From Agaricicola taiwanensis (GTDB taxonomy: Bacteria; Pseudomonadota; Alphaproteobacteria; Rhizobiales; Methylopilaceae): DNA of 64,000 bases. How positions within the stretch are numbered: the stretch's first letter is position 1; every line of letters begins with the position of its first letter. A program made the translations under genes and the position numbers. Below, piece after piece: positions 1-9,904 of this stretch. The stretch spans positions 434,001-498,000 of the forward strand of contig NZ_BMCP01000001.1 of assembly GCF_014635245.1 (NCBI RefSeq), written 5' to 3'. Under the pieces are notes generated by a model. The model worked only from the letters and a program-made list of their open reading frames with translations. It was not told the origin of the DNA and did no database searches.

Positions 1-1197
1 ATGGTGGGTCTCCAGGGCTCCGGCAAGACGACCACCACCGCCAAGATCGCCCGCCGTCTGGCGACCCGCGAAAAGCGTAAGGTGCTGATGGCCTCGCTGG
101 ACACGCGCCGTCCGGCCGCCATGGAACAGCTCGCCACCCTCGGCCGCCAGGTCGAGGTTGAGGTGCTGCCGATCGTCGCCGGCCAGTCGGCTGTGCAGAT
201 CGCCAATCGCGCCATGCAGGCCGCCCGTCTCGGCGGCTACGACGTGGTCATGCTCGATACCGCGGGCCGCACCACCGTCGATGAAGCGCTGATGGCCGAG
301 GTCGCGGATGTCCGCCGCGCCACTAACCCGCATGAAGTGCTGCTGGTGGCCGATGCGCTCACCGGCCAGGACGCGGTCAACACCGCACGAGCCTTCGATA
401 CCGCGCTCGGCATCACCGGCATCGTCCTCACCCGCGTCGACGGTGATGGCCGCGGCGGCGCCGCGCTGTCCATGCGCGCCGTCACGGGCAAGCCCATCAA
501 GCTGCTCGGCACCGGCGAAAAGGTCGATGCGCTGGAGGATTTCTCACCGCAGCGCCTGGCTGGCCGCATCCTCGGCATGGGCGACGTGGTCGCGCTTGTG
601 GAGCGCGCCGCGGCGGAAATCGATCATGAAAAGGCGGCGCAGGCCGCCGAGAAGATGCGCAAGGGCCAGTTCGACCTGGAGGACCTGCGCGGTCAACTCG
701 ACCAGATGTCACGCATGGGCGGCATGAGCGGCATGATGAGCCTGATGCCCGGCATGGCGCAGATGAAGAAGCAGATGGCCGGCGCCAACCTGGACGACAG
801 CCTGCTCAAGCGCCAGAAGGCGATTATCGACTCGATGACCCGCTCCGAGCGGCGCAACCCCGATCTCCTGAAGGCCAGCCGGAAAAAGCGTATCGCGGCG
901 GGCTCGGGCACCAAGGTCGAGGAGGTCAACCGGCTGCTCAAGATGCATCGCCAGATGGCCGACGTCATGAAGATGCTGGGCAAGGGCAAGCGCGGACCGC
1001 TCGCCGGTCTCGGCGCCGCGCTCGGTCTCGGCAAGGGCGGCATGCCGCCTGTGCCGCCGGATGCTTTGAAGAACCTGGGCGGAGGACTGCCCGGAGGCGG
1101 CCTGCCGCCGAATTTTCCGGGAGCGCCTGGCGGAATGCCGGGCCTGCCACCGAATTTTCCCGGCCTCACGGGTGGGAAGAACCCCTTCAAGAAATGA
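1..1197 (+). CDS. ffh: Signal recognition particle protein Ffh (5' end missing)
   Basis: This is the GTPase of the signal recognition particle, which with 4.5S RNA brings nascent membrane proteins to FtsY at the inner membrane. The visible 398 residues start in the G domain: P-loop GLQGSGKT at residues 3-10, DTRRPAA near 34-40, DTAGR at 86-90 and TRVDGDGRGGAAL near 144-156. The methionine-rich M domain follows from about residue 230, and the tail is rich in Gly, Pro and Met. The N domain and the first part of the G domain lie outside the window. The ATG at base 1 is almost certainly an internal Met of the usual LMVGLQGSGKT stretch, not the true start. rpsP follows 32 bp downstream, a common alphaproteobacterial order. 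Confidence 0.97.
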   Translation: MVGLQGSGKTTTTAKIARRLATREKRKVLMASLDTRRPAAMEQLATLGRQVEVEVLPIVAGQSAVQIANRAMQAARLGGYDVVMLDTAGRTTVDEALMAEVADVRRATNPHEVLLVADALTGQDAVNTARAFDTALGITGIVLTRVDGDGRGGAALSMRAVTGKPIKLLGTGEKVDALEDFSPQRLAGRILGMGDVVALVERAAAEIDHEKAAQAAEKMRKGQFDLEDLRGQLDQMSRMGGMSGMMSLMPGMAQMKKQMAGANLDDSLLKRQKAIIDSMTRSERRNPDLLKASRKKRIAAGSGTKVEEVNRLLKMHRQMADVMKMLGKGKRGPLAGLGAALGLGKGGMPPVPPDALKNLGGGLPGGGLPPNFPGAPGGMPGLPPNFPGLTGGKNPFKK

Positions 1198-1229
1198 TCT
1201 GACAACCGACTGACATAAGGAAGAAAGCA

Positions 1230-1613
1230 ATGTCCCTGAAGATCCGCCTGTCGCGCGGTGGCGCCAAGAAGCGTCCGTTCTACCGCATCGTCGTGGCCGA
1301 CTCGCGCTCGCCGCGTGATGGCCGCTTCATCGATAAGATCGGCACCTACAACCCGCTCCTGCCCAAGGACGCCGAGCGCCTGACGCTCGACCTGGAAAAG
1401 GCCAAGGAGTGGCTGGCCAAGGGCGCGACCCCGACCGATCGTGTCCTGCGTTTCCTTGATGAAAAGGGTCTCGCCAAGCGTCCCGATCGCAACAACCCCA
1501 AGAAGGCCCTGCCGGGCAAGAAGGCACAGGAGCGCCTCGCCGAGCAGAAGGCCGCTGAAGAGGCGAATGCCGCTGCCGCCGCTGAGCCGGCCGAGGAAGC
1601 CTCCGCGGAGTGA
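1230..1613 (+). CDS. rpsP: 30S ribosomal protein S16
   Basis: Small-subunit ribosomal protein needed for assembly of the 30S body. The N terminus ([20 protein letters not shown]) and the segment [19 protein letters not shown] are diagnostic of S16. The core is about 85 residues. The remainder, to residue 127, is a Lys/Ala/Glu-rich tail of the kind common in alphaproteobacteria. The start is fixed by an AGGAAG ribosome binding site just upstream. The gene belongs to the ffh-rpsP-rimM-trmD-rplS block. Confidence 0.97.
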   Translation: MSLKIRLSRGGAKKRPFYRIVVADSRSPRDGRFIDKIGTYNPLLPKDAERLTLDLEKAKEWLAKGATPTDRVLRFLDEKGLAKRPDRNNPKKALPGKKAQERLAEQKAAEEANAAAAAEPAEEASAE

Positions 1614-1668
1614 TCAGGCAAGCCCCGCGTCCGTGAGTTGCGGCGCGTGGCATTGATCGACCATGCTT

Positions 1669-1694
1669 ATGGCCGGGCTTCTGCGCCCGGCCAT
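1669..1694 (+). other. Stem-loop between rpsP and rimM
   Basis: A perfect 10-bp inverted repeat (ATGGCCGGGC / GCCCGGCCAT) with a 6-nt loop lies in the 103-bp gap after rpsP, 22 bp before the rimM start. It is followed by only a short T-rich stretch. It could be a weak attenuator or an mRNA-stabilising hairpin that sets ribosomal-protein output apart from the low-abundance maturation factors downstream. The role is inferred. Confidence 0.5.
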
Positions 1695-1716
1695 TTCTGC
1701 TGAAGGACACCTTGTC

Positions 1717-2241
1717 ATGACCTCACCTCTCGTTCTGGTCGCTGTGATCGGTGCGCCCCATGGCGTGCGGGGGGAAGTGCGAGTGAAGCCCTTTACCGAG
1801 GATGCTGAAGCGCTGAAGCGCTATGGACCGCTCGGGTTGGAAGATGGCCGCACGCTGAAGGTGAAGAGCCTGCGTGTCCAGAAGGACATGGCGGTGGTCC
1901 GCTTCGACGGCATCGACACGCGGGAAGCGGCCGCTGCCCTGACCAACGCCAGGCTTTTTGTGCCGCGCGAATGCCTGCCCGAGCCGGACGACGACGAGAC
2001 CTTCCTGCACGCCGATCTCATCGGCCTCAGGGTGGAGAAGGAAGACGGCTCGACGGTGGGCGAGATCGTGGCTGTGCCCAATTTCGGCGCCGGCGACCTT
2101 TTGGAGGTTCGGCCTTCTGCCGGCGGCAAGACCATTTACCTGCCGTTCACGCTGGCCTTCGTTCCCACGGTGGATCTGGCCGGCGGGAAGGTCGTGGTCA
2201 CGGAGGGCGCCTTCGGCGAAGCCGACGCTAGGGAACAATGA
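1717..2241 (+). CDS. rimM: Ribosome maturation factor RimM
   Basis: 16S rRNA processing factor that binds S19 and helps mature the 30S head. The N-terminal beta-barrel has the typical [22 protein letters not shown] segment near residues 5-26 (about 175 residues in all). The C-terminal PRC-barrel contains [17 protein letters not shown] and ends near the conserved [14 protein letters not shown]. The ATG at 1717 is preferred over an in-frame start 54 bp upstream because of its AAGGA ribosome binding site and its fit to the family N terminus. Its last 4 bp overlap the trmD start (ATGA), so the two genes are translationally coupled. Confidence 0.95.
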   Translation: MTSPLVLVAVIGAPHGVRGEVRVKPFTEDAEALKRYGPLGLEDGRTLKVKSLRVQKDMAVVRFDGIDTREAAAALTNARLFVPRECLPEPDDDETFLHADLIGLRVEKEDGSTVGEIVAVPNFGAGDLLEVRPSAGGKTIYLPFTLAFVPTVDLAGGKVVVTEGAFGEADAREQ

Positions 2242-2969
2242 GTTTCCGCGCGAGCGTTCTCTCGCTTTACCCGGAGATGTTCCCCGGCCACCTCGGCCAT
2301 TCCCTCGCCGGGGATGCCCTGCGAAAAGGCTTGTGGTCGCTGGAGGCACGCAACATCCGCGATCACGGCATAGGCAAGCACCGCGCGGTGGACGATACGC
2401 CGTTTGGCGGCGGCCCCGGCATGGTGCTGCGGCCGGACGTGTTGTCCGCCGCCCTGCAAGGGGCGGCACCTACGGGCGACCTGCGGCCAAAACTCGTCAT
2501 GACCCCACGTGGCCGGCCGATATCGCAGGCGCTGGTGCGCCGCTGGGCCGCCGGCCCTGGCCTGGTGATCCTCTGCGGCCGCTTCGAGGGCATCGACGAG
2601 CGCGCGGTCGAGGCCCACGCACTTGAGGAAGTGTCCGTGGGTGACGTGGTGCTGGCCGGCGGGGAGGCCGCGGCGCTTCTCCTCCTCGATGCGGTGGTGC
2701 GGCTTCTGCCGGGTGTCATGGGGACGGAGGCCTCTGGCGAAGACGAGAGTTTCGAAAGCGGACTTTTGGAGCATCCGCAGTACACGCGGCCGGCCGACTG
2801 GGAGGGGATATCTGTTCCCGCCGTCCTGACCTCAGGCGATCACAAGGCCATTTTCCGTTGGCGGCAGCTCATGGCCCGCGCCGCGACGCGTATCCGCAGA
2901 CCCGACCTTTGGGCAAAATATGTCGCAGAAGCGATGGGAGCCATCGACAAAGGCGACAAGATCACGTAA
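2238..2969 (+). CDS. trmD: tRNA (guanine-N1)-methyltransferase
   Basis: Methylates G37 at N1 in tRNAs reading CCN, CUN and CGG codons, using S-adenosylmethionine, and so prevents frameshifting. The 243-residue protein starts with the family pattern [20 protein letters not shown]. It contains the SPOUT trefoil-knot motifs: [35 protein letters not shown] and the [20 protein letters not shown] loop. The C-terminal linker and helical domain ends at [10 protein letters not shown]. It overlaps rimM by 4 bp and precedes rplS by 77 bp. Confidence 0.97.
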   Translation: MSFRASVLSLYPEMFPGHLGHSLAGDALRKGLWSLEARNIRDHGIGKHRAVDDTPFGGGPGMVLRPDVLSAALQGAAPTGDLRPKLVMTPRGRPISQALVRRWAAGPGLVILCGRFEGIDERAVEAHALEEVSVGDVVLAGGEAAALLLLDAVVRLLPGVMGTEASGEDESFESGLLEHPQYTRPADWEGISVPAVLTSGDHKAIFRWRQLMARAATRIRRPDLWAKYVAEAMGAIDKGDKIT

Positions 2970-3046
2970 AGAGCCGCGACTTCACACCATCTGGAAACGG
3001 ATGATCGGCGCCCCCCTCGTTGGAGCGCGGCGACGGAGAGACTGTT

Positions 3047-3442
3047 ATGAACATTATCCTTGAGCTCGAAAACGAGCAGATTGCCAAGATTTCCGAACAG
3101 CGTGCTGTTCCCGAGTTCGCACCTGGCGATACGCTGCAGGTGAACGTGCGCGTTCGTGAAGGCGAGCGCACCCGTGTTCAGGCCTATGAAGGCGTGTGCA
3201 TCGCCCGTTCCGGCGGCGGCATCCAGGAAAGCTTCACCGTGCGCAAGATCTCTTACGGCGAAGGCGTGGAGCGCGTGTTCCCGGTCTATTCGCCGCTGAT
3301 CGACAGCATCAAGGTGCTGCGTCGCGGCAAGGTCCGCCGCGCCAAGCTCTACTATCTGCGTGACCGTCGTGGTAAGTCGGCGCGTATCGCCGAGAAGGTC
3401 GACCGCAGCCGTGGTCAGAAGGCCGAAGCCGCGGCGCAGTGA
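3047..3442 (+). CDS. rplS: 50S ribosomal protein L19
   Basis: Large-subunit protein at the 30S-50S interface. The sequence shows the L19 signature: [22 protein letters not shown], then [22 protein letters not shown], then [24 protein letters not shown] start at 3047 leaves 131 residues and is preceded by GGAGAG. An in-frame start 27 bp upstream would add nine residues atypical of the family. A strong terminator follows, so this is the last gene of the ffh-rplS unit. Confidence 0.96.
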   Translation: MNIILELENEQIAKISEQRAVPEFAPGDTLQVNVRVREGERTRVQAYEGVCIARSGGGIQESFTVRKISYGEGVERVFPVYSPLIDSIKVLRRGKVRRAKLYYLRDRRGKSARIAEKVDRSRGQKAEAAAQ

Positions 3443-3465
3443 AGCCGCTTCGGGACTGATTGAAA

Positions 3466-3489
3466 CGCGGCCTCAGAGCCGCGTTTTTT
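3466..3489 (+). terminator. Intrinsic terminator after rplS
   Basis: A perfect 6-bp GC stem (CGCGGC / GCCGCG) with a 6-nt loop is followed directly by six T residues, starting 24 bp after the rplS stop. It is a textbook rho-independent terminator and separates the translation operon from leuC. Confidence 0.9.
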
Positions 3490-3575
3490 ATTGCCCGGAC
3501 GGCAGCTTTTGCGAACTGATGACAATGAGATGAAGGCTCATTGTCGGCGCAGATTGGAACTGCTATATTTTTGGC

Positions 3576-3743
3576 ATGCGACAGGTGATTTTTGAGCATT
3601 GGCAGGTGATGGAGCGCACGGGGGCGAAGGCCCTCTGGGCGCGTACCACGCTGGATTTCGCTTCGCTCGACGACCACGCTCGCCTTCCGGCGCGCTTCTT
3701 CGGCCGGATGATCGCGTCGGATGCGTCAGGACTTAGCGGCTGA
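3576..3743 (+). CDS. Small hypothetical protein (55 aa) between rplS and leuC
   Basis: An ATG-initiated frame encodes 55 residues, beginning [20 protein letters not shown] and ending DASGLSG. I recognise no domain. It has no signal peptide, no membrane segment and no clear Shine-Dalgarno (only a GGAAC about 20 bp upstream). It fills most of the 384-bp gap between the rplS terminator and leuC, with the same orientation as both. It may be a real small gene, or leader sequence of leuC. Confidence 0.3.
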   Translation: MRQVIFEHWQVMERTGAKALWARTTLDFASLDDHARLPARFFGRMIASDASGLSG

Positions 3744-3826
3744 TCTCCACAGGAGATCACCCCCGCGCGGAGCCGAGCGGCAGCGTGGGTTTCAGCCAGT
3801 CCAACCTCCAGTTTCAGAGATACATC

Positions 3827-5236
<1,410 letters not shown>

Positions 5237-5259
5237 CCAGGGGCGGAAGAAACGCGAAA

Positions 5260-5289
5260 AGCCGGCTGGACCACTCCAGCCGGCTTTTT
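5260..5289 (+). terminator. Intrinsic terminator after leuC
   Basis: A perfect 10-bp stem (AGCCGGCTGG / CCAGCCGGCT) with a 6-nt loop runs into a five-T tract, 24 bp after the leuC stop. It is a strong rho-independent terminator. Confidence 0.92.
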
Positions 5290-5297
5290 CATGCGGC

Positions 5298-5332
5298 AAA
5301 AAAGAACGGCCGCCGGTGAGTGGCGGCCGTTC
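5298..5332 (-). terminator. Intrinsic terminator of the small basic secreted-protein gene
   Basis: Read on the minus strand, an 11-bp stem (GAACGGCCGCC / GGCGGCCGTTC) is followed by TTCTTTTTT. It lies 45 bp past the stop of the minus-strand gene at 5377-5658. With the leuC terminator it forms a back-to-back pair insulating two convergent units. Confidence 0.88.
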
Positions 5333-5376
5333 CTGTCGCGGCAGCTATAGGGGGAAGCTGCGGATCATCCCCCGTA

Positions 5377-5658
5377 TCAGCGCCAGCGAACCACGCGGCA
5401 ATCCTTGACCCGCTTCACCTTCCAGCCGCTGTGGGTCCAGTAGCGCACCCGGTGCGTGTCGCAGATGCGGCGCACCTGGTGGTGCTTGCGGACCTGGTGG
5501 CGGTGATGGCGGCCATAGTGGCGGCCGTCATGGCGGATCAGTTCCACGCCGGCTGGGCTGATCTGCAGCGTGGCGGAGGCCGCGGAGGCCGCACCCGGTG
5601 CAAGGGTCGCGATGCCGAGGGTGGCGGCGGCGGCAAGGGCGAGCAGCATCTTTTTCAT
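5377..5658 (-). CDS. Small secreted His/Arg-rich protein
   Basis: A 93-residue precursor. Residues 1-27 form a clear Sec signal peptide (MKKMLLALAAAATLGIATLA, with probable cleavage after an AxA-type site near ASA). The mature part is strongly basic, with repeated His and Arg (HDGRHYGRHHRHQVRKHHQ) and two Cys (in RRICDTH and KDCRVVRW) that could form a disulfide. Small exported His/Arg-rich proteins of this type are frequent in Hyphomicrobiales and mostly uncharacterised. Metal binding is possible but only inferred. The gene has its own terminator and stands alone. Confidence 0.75.
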   Translation of the reverse strand: MKKMLLALAAAATLGIATLAPGAASAASATLQISPAGVELIRHDGRHYGRHHRHQVRKHHQVRRICDTHRVRYWTHSGWKVKRVKDCRVVRWR

Positions 5659-5830
5659 GGGTCGTCTCCTTCGTCGGTCCTTAAAATCATTGGTCGGTGT
5701 CCGACCGTGAGGAGACTGTACGATGCTGAGCCTGAACCCCGCCTGAGCCCGGTGTTCAGGTGCGCGTCAGCTTGATGAACCGTAGCTGAACGACTGGCCA
5801 GGACCTCATCTTTCGGTTATCCGGTGAAAT

Positions 5831-6064
5831 ATGAAGACATCCGATCAAAAAGCCGATGCCGCGCGCGCTGATCTCGATGACCTCTCGCGAGGTCAGGGCG
5901 CTCTCGACAGCCATATGGCGGAAGGCGCCGGTGGACCGCCTCAAATCAATGAGGATGATCCCGCCGAAGTCTGGGGCCGCCGCGTCGGGCGCGGCCTGGC
6001 TTTTATCGCGGGCGGCATCGCGCTCTACTGGCTGTTCGAAACTTATATCCGCGCGCCGTCATGA
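5831..6064 (+). CDS. Small hypothetical membrane protein
   Basis: A 77-residue protein with a polar, acidic N-terminal half (MKTSDQKADAARADLDDLSR) and one C-terminal membrane helix (GLAFIAGGIALYWLFETYI, about residues 54-72). No family recognised. Its stop codon overlaps the start of the downstream zincin gene (ATGA), so the two are coupled and may act together. A possible ribosome binding site is the GGTG a few bases upstream. Confidence 0.6.
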   Translation: MKTSDQKADAARADLDDLSRGQGALDSHMAEGAGGPPQINEDDPAEVWGRRVGRGLAFIAGGIALYWLFETYIRAPS

Positions 6065-6471
6065 CACCTGATTGGTCGGCCGCCACAGCGCCGTCACTCG
6101 ATGAGTTTCAGAGACTGGCGGATGAAGCCTTCTCTCGTCTGCCGGAGGCCTTCCGCCGGCTTTGCGCGGGTATCCTCGTTCAAGTTGCTGATTTCCCGGA
6201 AGCGGAGGTTCTGAAGGAACTCGGCGCGGAGAGCGAGTTTGATCTTCTCGGTCTGTTTCAGGGCGTCGGCCTCGCCCAGGACGGCGCCGTTTCCATGACG
6301 GGGCAGATGCCCAATATGATCTGGCTCTACCGGCGACCGATCCTCGACTACTGGGCTGAGCACGAAGAGATGCTTGGCGGCATCATCTCCCATGTGCTGA
6401 TCCATGAGATCGGCCATCATATCGGACTGTCCGACGACGATATGGAGGCGATCGAGGCTGCGGTCACCTGA
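6061..6471 (+). CDS. Zincin-like metallopeptidase family protein
   Basis: A 136-residue protein of the minimal zinc-metallopeptidase family (DUF1025/Zincin_1 type). The C-terminal HEIGHHIGLSDDDMEAIE motif supplies the HExxH zinc ligands and catalytic Glu plus a downstream acidic cluster typical of the family. The N-terminal part, with LPEAFRRLCAGILVQVADFP, also fits. No signal peptide is present, so it is cytosolic. The substrate is unknown. It overlaps the small membrane-protein gene by 4 bp and ends 55 bp before leuD. Position next to leuD is common in this order, but there is no evidence of a role in leucine synthesis. Confidence 0.85.
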   Translation: MTPDWSAATAPSLDEFQRLADEAFSRLPEAFRRLCAGILVQVADFPEAEVLKELGAESEFDLLGLFQGVGLAQDGAVSMTGQMPNMIWLYRRPILDYWAEHEEMLGGIISHVLIHEIGHHIGLSDDDMEAIEAAVT

Positions 6472-6526
6472 CGCTTGACCCCGGCGCATCTTCGTCGCAA
6501 GAAAAGTTCAGGAAGAGGACAAGAAC

Positions 6527-7129
6527 ATGCAGCCTTTCACGAAGCTGACCGGCGTTGCCGCTCCGATGCCGATCGTCAATGTCGATACCGACATGATCAT
6601 TCCGAAGCAGTACCTCAAGACCATCAAGCGCACCGGTCTCGGCACCGGCCTCTTTTCGGAGATGCGCTACAACGAGGATGGCAGCGAGAACCCTGACTTC
6701 GTCTTGAACAAGCCGGCTTATCGCAACGCGACGATCATTGTGGCCGACGATAACTTCGGCTGCGGCTCAAGCCGTGAGCACGCCCCGTGGGCGCTGCTGG
6801 ACTTCGGCATCCGCTGCGTGATCTCCACCTCTTTCGCGGACATCTTCTACAACAACTGCTTCAAGAACGGCATTCTGCCCATCAAGGTCAGCCCTGAGGA
6901 GTTGGAGAAGCTGATGGATGACGCCGAGCGCGGATCGAATGCCACGCTCTCCGTCGACCTCGAAGCTCAGGAGATCCGCGGTCCTGACGGCGGCGTGATC
7001 CATTTCGAGATCGACAGCTTCCGCAAGCATTGCCTGCTGCACGGCCTGGATGACATCGGCCTGACGCTGGAAAAGAGCGGCAAGATCGAGAGCTTCGAAG
7101 CAAAGCTTGCCGAGCGGGCCTGGGCCTGA
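6527..7129 (+). CDS. leuD: 3-isopropylmalate dehydratase, small subunit
   Basis: Small subunit of isopropylmalate isomerase, partner of LeuC. The 200-residue protein has the [17 protein letters not shown]-terminal segment, [21 protein letters not shown] and the [20 protein letters not shown] motif of the swivel domain. The ribosome binding site AGGAAGAGGA lies 7-16 bp upstream of the ATG. In this window leuC and leuD are split by about 1.3 kb carrying an inverted small gene and two forward genes, so their stoichiometry is not set by one simple operon. Confidence 0.96.
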   Translation: MQPFTKLTGVAAPMPIVNVDTDMIIPKQYLKTIKRTGLGTGLFSEMRYNEDGSENPDFVLNKPAYRNATIIVADDNFGCGSSREHAPWALLDFGIRCVISTSFADIFYNNCFKNGILPIKVSPEELEKLMDDAERGSNATLSVDLEAQEIRGPDGGVIHFEIDSFRKHCLLHGLDDIGLTLEKSGKIESFEAKLAERAWA

Positions 7130-7195
7130 GCTTTCTGAGAGCCGGCTGTGGGAAACTAAAGCCGGCCGCGAAAAAGTCTATGTGAATGGACTGTG

Positions 7196-8293
7196 ATGCG
7201 GCGCGGTCATAAGACCGATTCCATGCTCACCGTCCGTTCGCCGCTCATGATCTTCCTACGATATCTACGCATCGGTTTTGCTGCCGCTTCCCTTGCCGCC
7301 GCCAGTGTGCCGGCCATGGTTGGGGCCGCGGAACTCACCTCGGAAAGCTCTGCCGAGACTGACATCTTCGCCGCCACCCGCCAGCGCGGTGAGGCGCTTC
7401 CGCACCTCAATGCTCTTATGGTGGCGCGTGATGGCGAGATGCTTTTGGAAGAGCGCTTCGCGGGCCCCAGTCTCGACCGCCCCGTCAACATCAAATCCGC
7501 ATCGAAATCCGTGCTGTCGGCCCTGGTGGGCATCGCCATCGAGCGCGGGGTGCTGACGGGCCTTGATCAGAAGCTCGCGACTGTACTCGCGGACAGATTT
7601 CCGGAAGATCCTGATCCCCGCCTTTATGAGATCACCGTGGAGGATCTTCTATCCATGCGGGCAGGGCTGCAATCGACCTCAGGACCGAACTTTGGATCCT
7701 GGATCGCAAGCCGTGACTGGGTCCGCGATGCCCTTGCGCGGCCTTTCGAGGATGATCCCGGCGGCCGGATGATCTATTCGACCGGCTCTTCTCATCTCCT
7801 CGCCGCCATGCTGACCAAGGCCTCGGGCCGGCCGCTGCTGGAGCTTGCCAAGGAGTGGCTCGGGGAACCGCTGGACATCACCATCCCGCGCTGGCCGCGC
7901 GACCGGCAGGGCATCTACCGCGGCGGCAATGACATGGAGCTCTCCGCGCGGTCCCTGCTCGCCTTCGGTGAGCTCTATCGCAACGGCGGCATCGTTCGCG
8001 GCCTGCCCCTGCTGCCCAATGGCTGGGTGGAGACATCCTGGGAGGTGCGGACCACCTCGCCCTGGAGCGGCCACGGCTATGGCTACGGCTGGTACAGCAT
8101 GCAGGCGCGGGGCCATCAGGTTCATTTCGCCTGGGGCTACGGCGGTCAGATGGTCTATGTGGTGCCTGACCTGAACCTCACCGTGGTCATGACCTCCGAC
8201 GCCGAGCCGCGCCCGGCGCGCGACCGGCATATCGAGGATCTCCACGCCCTTTTGGCGGATGCCATCATTCCCGCCGTCAGCGACGGCGACTGA
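7196..8293 (+). CDS. Serine hydrolase of the beta-lactamase/class C fold
   Basis: A 365-residue protein with a basic N terminus and a hydrophobic signal sequence (FAAASLAAASVPAMVGA), so probably exported. The beta-lactamase-fold SxxK motif is SASK near residue 103, the Tyr motif is YSTGSSH, and the third motif is probably WGYGGQ near the C terminus. The family (PF00144) includes esterases, D-aminopeptidases and carboxypeptidases; the substrate cannot be told. Start choice is uncertain: GTG 7193, ATG 7196, ATG 7223 and ATG 7247 are all in frame, and the later ones give a more ordinary signal peptide. It is convergent with the antiporter gene, 9 bp away. Confidence 0.85.
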   Translation: MRRGHKTDSMLTVRSPLMIFLRYLRIGFAAASLAAASVPAMVGAAELTSESSAETDIFAATRQRGEALPHLNALMVARDGEMLLEERFAGPSLDRPVNIKSASKSVLSALVGIAIERGVLTGLDQKLATVLADRFPEDPDPRLYEITVEDLLSMRAGLQSTSGPNFGSWIASRDWVRDALARPFEDDPGGRMIYSTGSSHLLAAMLTKASGRPLLELAKEWLGEPLDITIPRWPRDRQGIYRGGNDMELSARSLLAFGELYRNGGIVRGLPLLPNGWVETSWEVRTTSPWSGHGYGYGWYSMQARGHQVHFAWGYGGQMVYVVPDLNLTVVMTSDAEPRPARDRHIEDLHALLADAIIPAVSDGD

Positions 8294-8302
8294 GCGGGCC
8301 TC

Positions 8303-9721
8303 TTAGAGGAAGAACACCCAGGTCAGGAGCGCGAAGGACGGGATCAGGATCGCTCCCGACCAGGCCATGTAGCCAAAGAAACTGGGCATCTTGACGCCCC
8401 GGTTCTCCGCGATCGAGCGCACCATGAAGTTGGGCGCATTGCCGATGTAGGTGAGGGCGCCCATGAACACGGCACCGCCGGAAATCGCCTGCAGCGTCGA
8501 AGTCAGCGTGTACATCAGGACCTGCGGATCGCCCCCGGCGAGATTGAAGAAGACGAGGTAGGTCGGGGCGTTGTCGAGCACGCCCGACAACAGGCCTGTC
8601 ATCCAGAAATACATCTCGTCGCGCGGCTGTCCGGCTTCGTTGGTGACAAGGGCGACGAGCGGCGCCAGGGCGCCGGTGGAGCCGGCCTTGAGGATCGCCA
8701 GGGCCGGGATGATGCAGATGAAGATGCCGACGAAGAGCTTGGCGACCTCCTTGATCGGCTCCCAGTTAAAGCCGTTCTGCTCGCGCAGTTCGGTGGAGGT
8801 GATCCAGAGCGAGGCCAGCGCCGCCAGAATGAGGATCACGTCGCGCGCGATATTCTGCAGGGCGACCTCGGTGCCATAGACGTTGAAGGTCACGCCCGGC
8901 TGCCAATAGGCGCTCATCAGGATGGCGCCGATGATGACGAGCAGCAGCGGCAGGTTCTGCAGACCAAGAAGCCGCAGGCGGCTGTCCGGCGTCGGGTCGG
9001 ACGGACGCGGCAGATTCTCTTCCTTTCTGTAGAAGTAGGTATCGATCAGGAAGAACACCGGCAGCAGGATCAGCGCGAGGAAGCCGGTCTCCATGGACAG
9101 ATGCTGCGTGGTCCAGAAGAAGTCGACGCCGCGCAGGAAGCCGAGGAACAGCGGGGGATCGCCGAGAGGCGTCAGAGAGCCACCGATATTCGAGACCAGG
9201 AAAATGAAGAAGACGACCGTATGCGCCTGATAGCGACGATCGTCGTTGGCGCGCAGCAGCGGCCGGATCAGCACCATGGAGGCGCCGGTGGTTCCGATCA
9301 GCGAGGCCAGCACCGTGCCGATGGCGAGGATCACCGTATTGGTGGCAGGGCTGCCGTGCAGATTGCCCGCGACCAGGATGCCGCCCGCAACCGTGAAGAG
9401 GGCGAACAGCAGGATGATGAAGGGCACATAGTCCACCAGGATGATGTGCACGATCTCATAGAGCGCGAGCTCGAACCCGTAGGTGAGCGCGAAGGGCACC
9501 GCGAAGGCGGCGGCCCAGAAAAGGGCGATCTTGCCGAAATGGTGATGCCAGACATGCGGTGCCGCCAGGGGGAAGATGGCGATGGACAACAGGATGCCGA
9601 CGAAGGGCAGGATCCATGCGAGCGAAAGCTGCGATCCATCCACACCGTGGCCTGCAGGTGCGGCCATGGCCGGCGCGGATATGAGCAGCGCCGTGAGAAA
9701 TGCCGAAATAAACCGCATCAT
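8303..9721 (-). CDS. Na+/H+ antiporter-like ion transporter (NhaD/CitMHS-type)
   Basis: A 472-residue polytopic membrane protein with a cleavable-looking leader (MMRFISAFLTALLISAPAMA) and roughly a dozen hydrophobic segments. The sequences NTVILAIGTVLASLIGTTGASMVLIRP and SNIGGSLTPLGDPPLFLGFLRG are hallmarks of the ion-transporter superfamily branch containing NhaD antiporters and arsenite or citrate carriers. LSGVLDNAPTYLVFFNLAGG is the second pseudo-repeat. Sodium/proton exchange is the most likely activity, but the ion is inferred. It diverges from the glutamine amidotransferase gene. Confidence 0.85.
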   Translation of the reverse strand: MMRFISAFLTALLISAPAMAAPAGHGVDGSQLSLAWILPFVGILLSIAIFPLAAPHVWHHHFGKIALFWAAAFAVPFALTYGFELALYEIVHIILVDYVPFIILLFALFTVAGGILVAGNLHGSPATNTVILAIGTVLASLIGTTGASMVLIRPLLRANDDRRYQAHTVVFFIFLVSNIGGSLTPLGDPPLFLGFLRGVDFFWTTQHLSMETGFLALILLPVFFLIDTYFYRKEENLPRPSDPTPDSRLRLLGLQNLPLLLVIIGAILMSAYWQPGVTFNVYGTEVALQNIARDVILILAALASLWITSTELREQNGFNWEPIKEVAKLFVGIFICIIPALAILKAGSTGALAPLVALVTNEAGQPRDEMYFWMTGLLSGVLDNAPTYLVFFNLAGGDPQVLMYTLTSTLQAISGGAVFMGALTYIGNAPNFMVRSIAENRGVKMPSFFGYMAWSGAILIPSFALLTWVFFL

Positions 9722-9904
9722 GATTGCCCCTCTTGCGTTCCCACCAATGCGCGATCCGTACCCCAGGGGGTGGGGTAATGGAATTCGTCGTGGTCTTCAA
9801 GGAGTTAGCAGCCGGGCTGTTCGCATCTCCGATAAAATGATGTAAAATCGCACGGATTTTGCATAGCTTCGCAAATCGCAATTTCGCATTCGGGGGAATA
9901 CTTA

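Noticed and set aside
7130-7195. GCCGGC inverted repeat after leuD
   Set aside because: The arms are only 6-7 bp with a long loop and no T tract follows, so I do not call it a terminator.
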